Of a DNA stretch of 64,000 nt, positions 35,861 to 48,384 are shown in pieces. The position numbers and the translations under genes were made by a program. The stretch is from Oenanthe sinensis (taxonomy: Eukaryota > Streptophyta > Magnoliopsida > Apiales > Apiaceae). Location of the stretch: the NCBI GenBank assembly GCA_028671895.1, contig CM053802.1:13337631-13401630 (forward strand), given 5' to 3'. The notes beneath the pieces are model-generated. The model did not search any database and was not told where the DNA came from. It saw only the letters and a list, made by a program, of their open reading frames with translations. Numbering within the stretch: position 1 is the first letter of the stretch; each line of letters begins with the position of its first letter.

Positions 35861-38726
35861 GAGCTGTTATATTAAATCGGACTTTGATCATGGGCAAATA
35901 AATCGCGAGAGTTTGCTGTGAAACAACATAAAATATAAAATTATTTAGTAACCTGTGAATCATTGACTCACTGTGGTCTCTTTTGGAGTTAAATTGCAAC
36001 TACTTTATAGTTTATACTCAAGGGGAGTCAAAAAATTTGCTTGAATTAAATACAGTTTTTATGATACTCAAATATGAATTCTTCTTGCACTTCAAAGTAT
36101 AACTAGGTTTTCTCATCTTCAAGGATTGAGCTTCGCAAACCAATCTGCATCGTATGGATGATAGCTAGTTTTCTTTATGCTTAGATTTTTATTGTAAAAA
36201 TTAAAATTTTAGTGCAGCATGTAGGTATTCGTTTATGTTTGAAGATAATTTTAAATATGCATAGATATATCACAAATGATATAGCTAGTGTGTGTTTGTA
36301 CATGCATGAGTGTGTATATGTGTTGTCTAATCGTATATCTTGCTCTTCACAAAATGAATAATCATATACTTAAGATTGCCATTGACTCGTAAAATGGATT
36401 AGCTCGAAAATTAGGGAGGGAACTTGAATGACTAGTGAATAGACACTTGGCCTTTGGCATTTAGCAGTTTAGTTTGTACTGTGAAGTTTTCTTAATAAGC
36501 TTTTTAACACAGTATTCTCTTTATAAAGACAAGACTGAAGACTACACAGTGATAATGCTGCAGCTCTGTCATGCGTTTGTTAACATTCTACCTGTCCTCA
36601 GCATACCAGTATTCTACAGATTCCAAAAGCATTTTTAGTATTTTGTTGTTTTCAACTTTGCCCTCTCGTCGTATATATGTCGATTGTTAAATGCATTGAA
36701 CTGTAATCGATCATTAAGAAAAAATTATTATTTTTAAACAGTCGGATTGCCAGTAATGAACGTAAAGGAAACTGTAACAGTAGTTCAACAAATTTTTTTA
36801 AAAGTATCCAAATGAATCAAACAAGTTTGGCACATTATTCTTTGAATCAGGACTGTTGGTGTTATGTTCTGTTAGTTCTTGACCTTACAATTATAAATGA
36901 TGATTACAGTATGTGTGGTTTTGAAATAATTGTTAATTGAACAATGCTTTACAAGCGTAAAGTTTGATTTCATATACAAGAATGATCGTTTAGTCATTGT
37001 TGCGTTCAGCAAAGAATTACATGGAATATCACACTATCTTAATCCTGGTCCAAATGACACGTACAGTGTCTTGTTTATCGTGATATGGTTGGTTTTCGTA
37101 ATGTTGGAATTGATTTCTTCAAATTTGAAGAAATTTTAGATATAATATATAACCCTGACCATGAGCAGGTCCACCATGCCAGGCACTGAAAGAGTGATCA
37201 TTCAAGTAATTATCAACAAAAAGTACATGATCCCAAAGGCGATAATTTAGCAGCTGTTCTTTTCTCCCAAAATCGGACGTTTTCGCATGTTTCACAGACC
37301 AAGGATTCGAGGGCTGACAAAGTATCATCTTTCTGATCATAGAGACGGGAATTATTACTACTATTATTGTCATTTTGGAATTAATCATTTTGTAGATTCC
37401 AAGGACATGAATCATTTTTTCTATAGAATTTGCAATGCAAGTATGTGGGGACTGGTGAGCATCTTATCATATATACTGTATATCCATGCAATCAAAGGCT
37501 GAATTTCCAAAGGGAATTTGTTAATAATTAAGGTTTGGACAGTTGTCAGTTGTCTTATTCTGTTGCTCAACTACTATTACGATTTGTGCATAGGTACATA
37601 TTACAATGTGTTTGATTGAAAAGTACTGTACTTGGAACTTGACAATAAGTTTTATGTACATTCTTCCGAATACTATGCATTGCTTAGAGGTGGGTTCTCG
37701 ACTTCCCGTGTTTGTCTGTTTGATAAGCATTACTAGGTTGCTTTCTCCTTGTATAATATCATAGTAAAAGTAAGGAGTGTCAAATGTGTATCGATATATC
37801 CCGCACATCAGTAGTTTTTATTTCAAAAGAAGCGGATTTCATGTGATATTTTGGACTCTTCCTCCCCTATTATGGTCTTTGATCATCACTTTCTGAATCG
37901 TGCTATTTAGGACATTTTTCATCTTTACATACTTTATTGATTGTTACGGAAAATGAATTTAGGTGTCAACCCAGTTAACAGGAATGAGAATGAGATTTCA
38001 ATACAAAAATGTATTAGAATCTCATTCTTATTTCTGTTTAATCAGGTTGGAATCACATGATCCGGACAACCCCTTAGTTTGTTTAATCTTAGGTCAAATC
38101 CTGTTCTATTTAGATAGGATGGTCCAACCACCCTTTTAAGATGGAGAAATGCACAGTATCTGTGTGTGAAATTTTTTTACTTTTTTTCCTGATCTAATTT
38201 CTCACTTTTTTTCTCTGGGCCTATAAAGGGCTCTTTTCTATATTCCTTTGAATATCCTTTTCTCTGTTTCCAAGCAGTAATGACAAATGACCAGGACCAA
38301 TGATTTATAGATTAGTATCAGTAGCCTGTAGGATCCTAAAGATGCAAATTACCCAAAAGGTATTTGCCTGAACGGAATCACAATTCCTCCTCCAGTGGCA
38401 GGTTGATGGTTCAAGTGTCAGCGGAGACATGTGCGTGAACATGAACATATTTATAGTCAGATTTTAAGGATAATAAAACTTATAGGCACAAATTTATGTC
38501 ATGAATTGTACATACATTAACATGTATATTCACACAATATAATCCTTTCTACTTGGTACAATTTTGTCTACTGGGATGCATAGCAAATGCCTGAAGATCA
38601 CATAAACTTTTAAAACAATAGACATCTTGTGTCCTTTACTCTTTAATAAATTGTTATGTTTCTAGCTTGATCCCTTATGCAGTCTGCAACGGAACAGAAA
38701 ATGAACAATACCAAGATTTCGCAACA
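35861..38726. other. Intergenic region between LINE and MAKR gene
   Basis: Mostly AT-rich with no recognised gene. A minus-strand open frame at 37119-37415 contains the locally protein-like stretch RLWDHVLFVDNYLNDHSF, but neither flank extends it and I do not recognise it. The last few hundred bases should hold the MAKR 3' UTR. Confidence 0.5.
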
Positions 38727-39626
38727 TCAATATTTTTGAGACTTCTTACAGTGAGCAATTGCAGCATCAATGGAACCTTCAGTATCAGAACCAGAGCTGC
38801 AGCTTCTCCTCTTATGGAGATCCAGCCCACAAACCCTGTTTGTATCAAATGAGAATGAAGATGATGATGAACATGAAGAACATGAGGAAGATAACGAAGG
38901 TGAATACGAGCGTTTTATCGTAGAGTGCTGCTTGATCTCCCCTTGAAATGATCTCCGATGGCTAATATTAAATGGATCCCCTTGTCTAATAGGCCATCCT
39001 GATATTTTCTTGGAGGTTTTTGCTTTCTTGCTCAAATGGTCAGTTTCACGTTTTGATATGTTTCCAGCATCTCCTTTATTGGCGGTTGTTTTGGCAGTGG
39101 ATTCATCAGAACAACTAGATTTTGAAAACAACGATTTTAAATGTGCTCGGCATGCCATAATATTCTGGCCAGCTAACAATTTCTTGATCAGCTTGAGCTT
39201 CTTCTTAGGCCAAGAATATTTTGGAATGTCACCAACAATGAATTTATCATCAGTGAGTTCAGCAAAAAAGTGGTCATTAAGCTGCTTGTCACAAGTACTG
39301 CGAAACGACTCTGATGGAGAAACACCGCATGATTTAGATAATTTTGTGGTGGTGGTTGTAGTGGAGTGTTGGAGGAGATTTTGCAGCATTTGTAAACGTG
39401 GGGGAAGGTGGAGAGGGAGGAGTTTTCCTTTGTAAAAAAGCTCATCAGCTGGAAAAATAGTGGCTTCACTTTCTTGATCCTTGGAAAAGAATGCAAATTC
39501 TATATCTTGTGGGGGAGAAGAAAGATTTATGGAGTGACCAAACATGTTAGAAGAGAAGGAGCTTAAATCCATATCTATATAACCCTCATCCTCATCTTCT
39601 TCTACATGTTTGTAGTTAGGGGCCAT
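38727..39626 (-). CDS. Membrane-associated kinase regulator (MAKR/BKI1 family)
   Basis: A single-exon gene of 299 residues. The family includes BKI1 and MAKR proteins, which sit on the plasma membrane through basic patches and bind receptor kinases, acting in brassinosteroid and other receptor-kinase signalling. Visible family features are the N-terminal acidic block ending EGYIDMDLSSF, the conserved PADELFYKGKLLPLHLPPRL, a basic stretch (WPKKKLKLIKKLLAG) suited to acidic lipids, and Ser-rich low-complexity parts. The C-terminus has SIDAAIAHCKKS, the receptor-binding tail shared by BKI1 and MAKRs. The start is the first ATG of the frame and is preceded by a TATA box at a suitable distance. 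Closest to MAKR3/4-like members by its motifs, but I cannot choose one. It looks intact. Confidence 0.9.
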   Translation of the reverse strand: MAPNYKHVEEDEDEGYIDMDLSSFSSNMFGHSINLSSPPQDIEFAFFSKDQESEATIFPADELFYKGKLLPLHLPPRLQMLQNLLQHSTTTTTTKLSKSCGVSPSESFRSTCDKQLNDHFFAELTDDKFIVGDIPKYSWPKKKLKLIKKLLAGQNIMACRAHLKSLFSKSSCSDESTAKTTANKGDAGNISKRETDHLSKKAKTSKKISGWPIRQGDPFNISHRRSFQGEIKQHSTIKRSYSPSLSSSCSSCSSSSSFSFDTNRVCGLDLHKRRSCSSGSDTEGSIDAAIAHCKKSQKY

Positions 39627-39690
39627 ATTTTATCTCTTATTCTCTTCCTCGGCAGCTTTTGAGTTGGTTTAGAATGCAGGACAGTCCATC

Positions 39691-39698
39691 CTTATATA
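39691..39698 (-). promoter_or_regulatory. TATA box of the MAKR gene
   Basis: TATATAAG on the minus strand, 65 nt before the start codon, would place transcription initiation about 35 nt before the ATG. A CATGCATG palindrome (RY-like motif) lies just upstream at 39714-39721. Confidence 0.55.
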
Positions 39699-40727
39699 CT
39701 GTATGAGATACATCATGCATGCTTTATGACTAGGAAAACATTGAATTATATGTCCAAAAAAAATCTAGAATTTAATATGTCTTTCTCAGCATTTTCTTTT
39801 TTCTGCTAAATGAGTATCTATCTAGCTTCTATTATCTATCAATTACTTCAATCTTCTATTACTTGCAATTTTTCACAGTTCATACTTGAATGGCTCTCGG
39901 TACAAGAGCGACACTTTTGCTGTTTTAGAGAAAATATTTTGTTCGAACAAATACTTTTAGCAGTATAAATTCACTTATTTCATATAAATTCTTCTTATCT
40001 CGCCTTGTTTAATTTCGAGAAAAATATTTAACATCTTCAAAAAAGTTAAATTAAACAAAGTCACTAAAATTTTGAGCATTAAAATGTGTTGCAAAATTGA
40101 AATGGACATTTGAAGACTACAAAATATCTCCCTTCTTTTTCCAACAAACTTTTTCTTTGATACTTAAAAAAAATACAAACCCACTCGACACTGTGCACTT
40201 TGTCCTCTACGTAACATGCCTAATGAAATAGTACATGCGCGACTAGACAGACTATTCTGTCGATTAGAATGAAACACCTCTAGCTTCAATACCTCTATTC
40301 TTACATGAATTACAAGACACAAACTCAAAAACACCAAAAATGATATACATTCGATGAATCAAACTTGATTAAATTTCAGTCAATTGGACAAACAAAGCTG
40401 TCGATAATTTTTTCACTAGATTTTAAGCTAGGTATATATACACATTCTTTAGACAGACTGTGAACAGTTCCCATGTAGATGGATGTTCGCTATATGGAAC
40501 AAACATATTGGGCCGGATAATTCCACTTTTTCAAGGGACAAGCTAGAACTTTTATTTCCATTCAATGAATAGCAACTTTATATCTTTCTTGATAATGAAA
40601 CAAGTACAATTTGATCAGTTTGCAAACCAAGATAGATACTAGTTCAAATAATTTGAGTTCCAAGGACACATCCATCACACCAGGACATTGACATGAATTC
40701 CATCTAAGATGGCCAAGCCGTTCGAAA
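39699..40727. other. MAKR upstream region
   Basis: AT-rich, with no gene recognised. It runs from the MAKR promoter to the LTR element's target site. Confidence 0.5.
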
Positions 40728-40732
40728 TTTGG

Positions 40733-41470
40733 TGTTGGGAATATGTATGTAATCACAAATGGGAGACAAAATATTGAGCAGATTATCACAAATTCGTATC
40801 ATACGAGAAATTCAAAAAACAAACTAATCAGACATTATATATCAGCAATTAGATAAAAACTTTAATCAAATGCTCTAAATTCAATCCATTCCAAACATGT
40901 CTCACATTAAGAATAATAAGAATAGGGAGAGAATCAAAGAACATGTGAAGAATTAAGATAACTCATCTGAATAAACGTCGTGACGTGAATTTAATCACTG
41001 CGCTAAAATTGAATTTGTCTCGCTACATACACACGGACTCATGGCAATCAACCTTCAGCGTTACACGACATCTGTCTCACTGGTGTAGTACAGGGAAACA
41101 GATTGAGAACTTTCTTGATCATTGCCCATAGACTTGTTTATCTATGTGTGAGAGTAATTTTTGGTTGTCAGTCCAAAACCATGGTAAAGACCTCCTTTTG
41201 TATTGATAAAAAACATGCAACTCGAGTAGAACCCTTCTTTTCATATCGATCAAACTTTTAAAAAACTCATCTCTAGAAGACTAGAGAGCCATGAGTCACC
41301 ATATATAACTGAAGAAGTCCAAGAAAAACCAAAAATATCAGCTTTTAAAAATCTCTTTCTTAAAAAGTCTCCCACATAAAATTTAAAAAATATATTAATA
41401 AATAATATTATTTTTTTCTTTTAAAACAAACTGAAATTGGAATAATATATATATAATATAAATTCCAACA
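40733..41470 (-). repeat. LTR (3' LTR if minus orientation is right)
   Basis: Starts TGTTGGGAATATG and ends ATTCCAACA, and matches 42414-43145 along its whole length. Confidence 0.93.
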
Positions 41471-42413
41471 ATCCCCCACATGATTCAAAAGAAAAAAAAT
41501 GTTCTATGGGCCATGGATAATCAGTTTATTAAGTATCAATGTCTTGTGGACTTGAATTGATACCTAGTGCATACAAGTATGTTCCACAACCATGTTAGGT
41601 GAAACAAATTCTTGAACCTCTCATGGTAGTTAGTGAAAACATATATGCGCACTAAAACCTTTCTCAAATCAAAAGTGTTCTCGCAGGACATTAACATTAA
41701 TAATGTCAATCACAATTTTATTATAAGATGCCCCACATTGTAGCTGGATATACATGAATGCTCTAGAGTCCTTAGCCTAGAGGATCTCATAGGGGATTGG
41801 GCGTAACCCCCACATTCACATAGATAAGTTCATCAAGTTTGTATTGTCGCAAACCACCTTACAAGGTTATGAACTTATTAAGAACATTAGTTCATCCTAA
41901 CACATATGACAATAAAAAATACTACATCACTTTATTAATAGGAATGGTAATAGTATTACAAAAATATGAGTTCTTTTATGATTTCGTTTGACTAATTGAA
42001 TTTAGACATTCCTAAGATGGGTATCCATCACAATTCACTCCATAATAGGCTTCAAACTCATTCTTATTTGTGCTAACTCTAGCACCATGCAAAGGTCATA
42101 AACTTGAGTTCTTTTGTGATTCATCACAATTCACTCCACGATAGGTATCAAAACCTATTTTGTGTCAACTCTAGCAACAAAAGACCTTTGCTGAGAGAAT
42201 CTGCGGTATTCATCTCATACTCTTTATACACAAGTGATATCACATTATTACTGATCAAATTTACACATATATATTAAAGATACTTTTTGAAAAATATCAT
42301 ATCTCACTCGGGCATATCATCAAACAAGTTGCAAGCACATCTTTTCCGCTCAATCTTCGCACACAGATATAAATTTGTCTCATACACAAATTCAACTTTA
42401 GAATGTTGGGGAT

Positions 42414-43145
42414 ATGTATGCAATCACAAGGGGTAGACAAAATATTGAGCAGATTATCACAAATTCGTATCATACGAGAAATTCAAAAAACAAACTAATC
42501 AGACATTATATATCAGCAATTAGATAAAAACTTTAATCAAATGCTCTAAATTCAATCCATTCCAAACATGTCTCACATGAAGAATAATAAGAATAGGGAG
42601 AGAATCAAAGAACATGTGAAGAATTAAGATAATTCATCTGAATAAACATCGTGGCGTGAACTTAGTCACTGCGCTAAAGTTGAATTTGCCCCGCTACATA
42701 CATACGGACTCATGACAATCAACTTCCAGCGTTACACGACATCTGTCTCACTGGTGTAGTACAGAGAAACAGATTGAGAACTTTCTTGATCATTGCCCAT
42801 AGACTTATTTATCTATGTGTGAGAGTAATTTTTGGTTGTCAGTCCAAAACCATGGTAAAGACCTCTTTTTGTATTGATCAAATACATGCAACTCGAGTAG
42901 AACCCTTCTTTTCATATCGATCAAACTTTTAAAAAACTCATCTCTAGAAGACTAGAGAGCCACGAGTCACCATATATAACTGAAGAAGTTCAAGAAAAAC
43001 CAAAAGTCTCAGCTTTTAAAAGTCTCTTTCTTAAAAAGTCTCACACATAAAATTTAAAAAATATATTAATAAATAATATTATTTTTTTCTTTTGAAACAA
43101 ACTGAAATTGGAATAATATATATATATATAATATAAATTCCAACA
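42414..43145 (-). repeat. LTR (5' LTR if minus orientation is right)
   Basis: Starts TGTTGGGGATATG and ends ATTCCAACA; the partner of 40733-41470. The two differ slightly in an AT microsatellite near the right end. Confidence 0.93.
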
Positions 43146-43150
43146 TTTGG

Positions 43151-46029
43151 TCCTCAGCAAGTACATTGTTCGAAACTTATTGGAGACGACCTTATTAGTA
43201 GAGTGGAAATGATATAATCCAATAGGGTCGAATAAGGTGGTGGTAATCCACACCAAGAGAATGTTATGGTAATCCGATTTGGTGGATACAACTTACAAGG
43301 TATTATAAAAAGAAAGATAGTAGGGGTCGAGTTATTGACGTGAGAATTAAAAACTCTATGGACCAGCCCTGTTGAAAAGGCTAAGTGGCTAGTCTTTTTT
43401 GTATGTCGCAAGAATTATGCATATCCCTAATTATATAAAAGAAAACGGCAGCAGAAAAATGCTTAATGTTTTCTATTATGTGACGATTTGTGATCCATAA
43501 GTTCTTAGTTAGAATGAATGATTTACAACTTACTTTCGGCAATGTTAACTTGTTAAGTATCAGTGAGTTTGGCAGCACAATGATGGCCTGATAATTACAT
43601 GATTGCTGGAAATTTTTTGGATACCCTCTGTCACATTCTCCAACCATTAGCATCTTGCTTCAATAACAACATATTTCTACAAGTTGTTGATGTCTAGCAA
43701 TGGGCATTCTCCAATAATTCCATAAACTGTAAGTCTGTAATCTTCCTGCAGATATATAAATCAAGTAAAAACCACCACATCATTCCGATACAGAGCAACA
43801 ATTAGCTGCCTTTTTATTTTGTTAGTTCATTCTCATACTTAAGAGTGAGAATTCAGCTCCATTTGCCTCGTTGATTTATACGAAATAATTTGATTCGTTT
43901 ACTGAACCAAAAAAATTCGATTCTGGTATTTGAATTCAACCCTACTTGTGATCAAGAAGATCCTTTTACCATCTAAACTTAAAAATAACGATGCCAATAG
44001 GCTAGACTAACTGAACTTGGTGCCTTCAGACTGATGATAAAATTTTGCTCTTTAGATTTTAGACTTCCTGTAACTGAGCTCCAGCATCTCTATTACCAAA
44101 TCCAGCATAGAATGGATCGTATCTTTATTTTTATTTTGTTGCTAAATCGCATTATTACCTTTAAACATTCGATCTTAAATTCACGAGGCGCTCTTCTTAT
44201 AACTGCTGTCAGTATAGAAAAACTCAAAACAAATATACAATCAATGTATCTCAATTCCGATTTTTTATTTAGTATAAAGATAAGTGTGGATCTAGAACAA
44301 AAACTACAAAGAGTGTGTTCTAGAGAAAGCCATGTACAAGTAGCTATACCATAAGGAACAACTTCATCCGCATATAAAGTAAGAAGAGAACCAGTGAGGG
44401 AAATACTGAGCACAGAGCTAGTTAATACATAGGCACATTCGCACATATATAGCAACTTATTAAAGAATAGTATAAGATCCATTTGGGCCTCTCTCTAACA
44501 TCTTAAGATTTTAGATGAGCCGATTACTCAATATGGTATCAAGCTCAGGTTGGCATGGATCACAAGTTGGACTCTCTGCCACTCTGAGGGACATGAATGC
44601 AAAAAACTATGCCAAAAAATGAGTGTTTGTGATCCACTCTTCAACCCAAAAATGGGCTCTCTCTAACACCTTAAGGTTTTAGATGAGCTGGTTACTCAAC
44701 ACAACCTAAGATATCAGAAATTTGCAAGTATTAATAATATATCTCCAAGTGAGCTGCACTTGCACACAGTCTGTTCCCGGAAACTCGAATTTTTTATCTG
44801 AACCTATGTGGTTCTAAAATAGGGGGTCTCTGCCTACCTCGTGAAGGATTTATCCAGCTTGTGGCATCCAATTAATCACAATGGAAGAATATGGTATAGC
44901 AGCGCTGCTATTAACATCAAAGTTCTCTTAGATGAGATTGGTCAGCTCCTAACATCATCGGATACATAATTTGTCAGTCTCGGTGAAGGCAAATAGGCAA
45001 TATCTCAAAACATGTTACATATGTAGACTTTGCAGTTTTTATGCCTAGATGGTAATAGCTAATCTAGTGAAGGAAAATTTACTACAACACTATATCATGT
45101 TACTTGAACCTACATCATAAGAAGTTGCAAATTTATCTTTTTAGAACTTGTTCGCAAATGTATCTATTATCTTCTAAAAGCCTAGTAATTTGACCACCCA
45201 GAAAAAAATTGTTAATTATAATCCCACCATCTTTATAATCGACAACTTTGTCAATTACTCCTATCTTTTATTCTATTTACCACTACTAAATATATACTAT
45301 AAACTAAGATAAATTATAGAATGTAAAATGTAAAATTTGACAAATTACTCCATCTCCAACATTGAGCTTCTCTTGAATTCTACTCCCATGCTTTATACTT
45401 TATAGCTATGCTGTATACTCTATTGTTTTAATTAATTATACATTACATTCTTTAAAGAGAATAAAATTATGACATTATCTCAGAAAAATTACTCGAGATG
45501 CAAATATTTTTTAATATAAAATTATAATGATATTTTTATAATTGCATATAATTTTCTGTAATTATAATAACACTATCATATATTTATATGAGAATTTTTT
45601 TAAAATTTAAAAAAATTAACCCGAGAAACATTAATCTCTTCTTTCAATGTATGCAATTAATTGATTAATATTTGTGTTTGCTTAATTAATGGGATTTAAT
45701 TATGAGCAGAAAATAGAGTTAAAAGTGAACATGAAGGGCCACAAACTTGAAAGCAGTAACGAAAGCGTCAGACTGTCGGGTTCTTCTCAATTCACTTGGA
45801 TAAGAAGGAAGCTAAGTAGTCAGTGTGTCTGTGTGAGTTGTGACTTGTGAGTTGCAAGACTGAATGAATTGACTGAATTTCTACATACAGGAGTAGACCA
45901 TGTATCTGCAAACGTTGAGAACGAAGTTGTTACAATCATAGGACTATAGGAGATGTAGATCCAGTTTTAGTAAAGAAAATTGAGAAACAAGAGTTGCATG
46001 TAGCCATAAGTCATCTATGCTTGCAGGGG
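43151..46029. other. Intergenic spacer, partly repeat-derived
   Basis: No gene recognised. Open frames around 43381-43653 and 44034-44482 show no family motif. A short direct repeat lies at 44485-44706. The region 45230-45640 is very AT-rich. Confidence 0.5.
44485..44706. repeat. Direct repeat of a retroelement-like fragment
   Basis: Two copies (about 44485-44541 and 44652-44706) share CTCTCTAACA, CTTAAG and TTTTAGATGAG followed by GGTTACTCAA or GATTACTCAA. ATGGTATCAAGCTC after the first copy resembles a tRNA-Met primer site of plant LTR elements. This suggests a decayed LTR fragment. Confidence 0.45.
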
Positions 46030-46600
46030 TCATTGCGCGGGTTAATGGATTTTAACAACTCAATCCAATTTAACTGAGTTTGTAAATTTTCAATTCAATC
46101 CATAAAAATAGAATTTGTAAACCAACTCATTTAATGTATAAATATATAAATAATTTTTTTATCAAAAGAAAATAAATTTGAAAATGAAAGTTCAAAATAA
46201 ATTGGAGATAATTAAACAAAATATTACAATCATTAATGCAACACAAATATCATAGGTCTTAAATATCTAAATTTTAACACATCAAAAGAAACCAATTTAA
46301 CACTAGACATAGTCTTTAAATTTAAACTGTATCATAACATAGATAAATCAATTATTAAACTTCAATGATGTTGATATTCTTGGACATTTAGATTATTTAT
46401 TAATTATCTTATTTTTAATCGGACCGGATTGGATTGGATCGGATTTTAAAAATCGAAACTCATATCCAATCCATTAAAATCGGGTTAACGTTTTTTCAAT
46501 CCAAATATATACCCGGTTGGAAAAAATCAGTTTGGATCAGTCGAAAAATGACTGGTTCAAATTGGATTGGTCGGGTTGGCCAAACCGTGTAACTCATATA
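46030..46600. mobile_element. Possible inverted-repeat MITE rich in GGTT/AACC and GGATTGG motifs
   Basis: The left end (GCGGGTTAATGG... AATCCAATTTAACTGAG) and the right end read backwards (CACGGTTTGGCC... AATCCAATTTGAACCAG) align imperfectly over about 40 bp. The interior near the right end is full of GGATTGGAT repeats. The boundaries and target duplication are uncertain. Confidence 0.4.
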
Positions 46601-46789
46601 TGCTCATGTATATATAATTTAGAGTTTTATGCCAATTTTTAAAAGAGGTGCCTTTATTTTATACCAATTTTCAAAATAATGGTTTAATTCTCAGATTTTC
46701 AAAACAATGGTTAGTTTTTCTTTTCGTCTTTCAAAATAATGGCTCCCTTAATTCCAGTTAAACTTTCGTTGTTAACTAATATATTTAAA

Positions 46790-46992
46790 GAGTAAATTAC
46801 ATAGTGGTGGTCGTACTTTATACCAATTTTCAAAATAGTGGTCAAATTTTCAAATTCTCAAAATTGTGATCAACCTTTATTTTCCTTGTTTTGAAAGGCT
46901 GGAAAAAAATTGACCAATATTTTAAGAATATGAAAGTTTGACCAGTATTTCAAAAATCGATGTAAAATATAGTCACCATTGTAATTTATTCT
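46790..46992. mobile_element. Foldback element with ~85-bp inverted arms
   Basis: The arm starting AGTAAATTACATAGTGGTGG matches, with mismatches, the reverse complement of the right arm (AGAATAAATTACAATGGTGA). Both continue with ATACCAATTTTCAAAA- and TGGTCAAA-type blocks, so little loop remains. A further diverged copy of one arm lies just upstream (about 46630-46750). No ORF. Confidence 0.7.
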
Positions 46993-48330
46993 ATAATTTA
47001 TATTTATTCTGATGATATAATTTTATAATTAAGGGGCCATTTATTTCAACAAAATCGGACATAAAAAGAAAATCAAGTATAAAATATGAGTTTAGAATGA
47101 GTTAAAATTTGTTTAGTTTATAATATATTAAGTGTTTAATTTATGATTTTAAAATTTTAAAATTTATATTTTAAATTCATGGGATATGAGATTTTAATAG
47201 AGATATGATATTTACACGCTCCATAAATATATGTGCACACCCTTTGTTTTTATTTTGAACGGAGAAGTAACTCCAAAAATGAATTGTATCGAAATACAAT
47301 ATTCCGTATGTGTTTTCATTCATTAAAAAAAATTGATCATCTAACCGAAAGATATGATATGTATCCGGATACTTAGATAATAAAACCTTAATGTCTGAAA
47401 AATTGAAGACACCCATCACTCCGTGTACCTGGAAAACAAAAATAACAAAAAAATAAGTCTCACAAATTTGATCAAATAATTTTAAAGAGATACTATCAAA
47501 AAATAAGATAAAATTTAAAATCTTGAATTTATTATATAATTATGCAAATACTATAATACTAATAAAATAAATCGAAACCAAAAGAGTTAATTTAGGTATT
47601 ATACATAATAAAATAAAATTATAAATATAACAATATTTTTGAATAAGAGCATTTAAAATAATAAAATAAAATCTAATCAAAAGGAAATCACTTTGATTAG
47701 ACAGTTAAGTGAAAAAACAATAATAAAATATAAGTATTTAATATAATTATAAATTTTGAAAATTAATATCTAGTATCAAATCAGAGTAAATTAAAGAGCC
47801 AATAAATATCATTTGTTAAGTAATAAATGTCATAAAATATAAATATTATGCATATAGTTTTTAATATATATAATTAATTTAACTATTTATTTCAAAATAT
47901 TTTAAATCAAATAATAAATAAATTTATTCAATTCAAATATAAAAAATTAATTTCTAACTCTATACCCTGACTCGATTCGTGATTTTAAACATTTGCCACC
48001 ATATTATTCAAACAACCCATACATGAGATTTTTGATTCGTAAGGGTGTGGGTAAATTTATTAAGAATATATAATTATATAAAATAAAAAGAATTAATAAA
48101 ATAATAATAAATTACTAGAACTAATTTAAAAATTAAATAATATTCATTTCTAAGGAGTGAAATTGCAAAAATAAAAAAATTATTAAAATGAGTAAAGATT
48201 TAATAATTTCAAAATTTTATTTATAAACTTGTAAATAAATTTTATATTATATTGTAAGTTAGAGAAAACAAACAAGGCCCAAGACTTTGGACTTATATTT
48301 AGGAGGGTTTGTTAAAAAGAACTCAAAAGA
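46993..48330. other. AT-rich spacer upstream of the RS2Z gene
   Basis: More than 75% A/T by appearance from 47100 to 48250. No gene or element recognised. Near 48272 a GGCCCA (site II-type, TGGGCC on the other strand) motif lies where a housekeeping promoter might be. Confidence 0.45.
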
Positions 48331-48384
48331 GAAGACCCATGACCCATGTAGAACAAAGAAGACCCATGACCCATGTAGAACAAA
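48331..48384. repeat. 27-bp tandem duplication in RS2Z upstream region
   Basis: Two identical 27-bp units (48331-48357, 48358-48384), each with ACCCATGACCCATG inside. It sits about 150 bp before the end of the inferred non-coding first exon. Confidence 0.92.

Larger units (their letters stand above)
40728..43150 (-). mobile_element. Non-autonomous LTR retrotransposon (TRIM/LARD-like), with target duplication
   Basis: Two direct repeats of 738 and 732 bp (40733-41470, 42414-43145) begin TGTTGG and end CCAACA. They enclose 943 bp with no gag or pol. A perfect 5-bp duplication TTTGG flanks the element (40728-40732, 43146-43150). By eye the repeats differ at roughly 30 sites, mostly transitions (about 96% identity). 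ATCCCCCACATG next to the left repeat is, on the other strand, a purine tract (CATGTGGGGGAT) directly before TGTTGG, like the polypurine tract of plant Copia elements; this sets the orientation as minus. I found no clear tRNA primer site. The size lies between TRIM and LARD definitions. Confidence 0.9.

Noticed and set aside
37119..37415. Minus-strand frame with protein-like stretch RLWDHVLFVDNYLNDHSF
   Set aside because: Too short, no recognised family and no neighbouring exons; mentioned only in the spacer entry.
41471..42413. Possible gag/pol relic inside the LTR element
   Set aside because: No open frame of useful length and no retroviral-type motif on either strand.
46400..46570. GGATTGGAT-rich tract as a telomere-like or satellite repeat
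   Set aside because: Irregular units and a fitting inverted partner at the left suggest a MITE edge instead.
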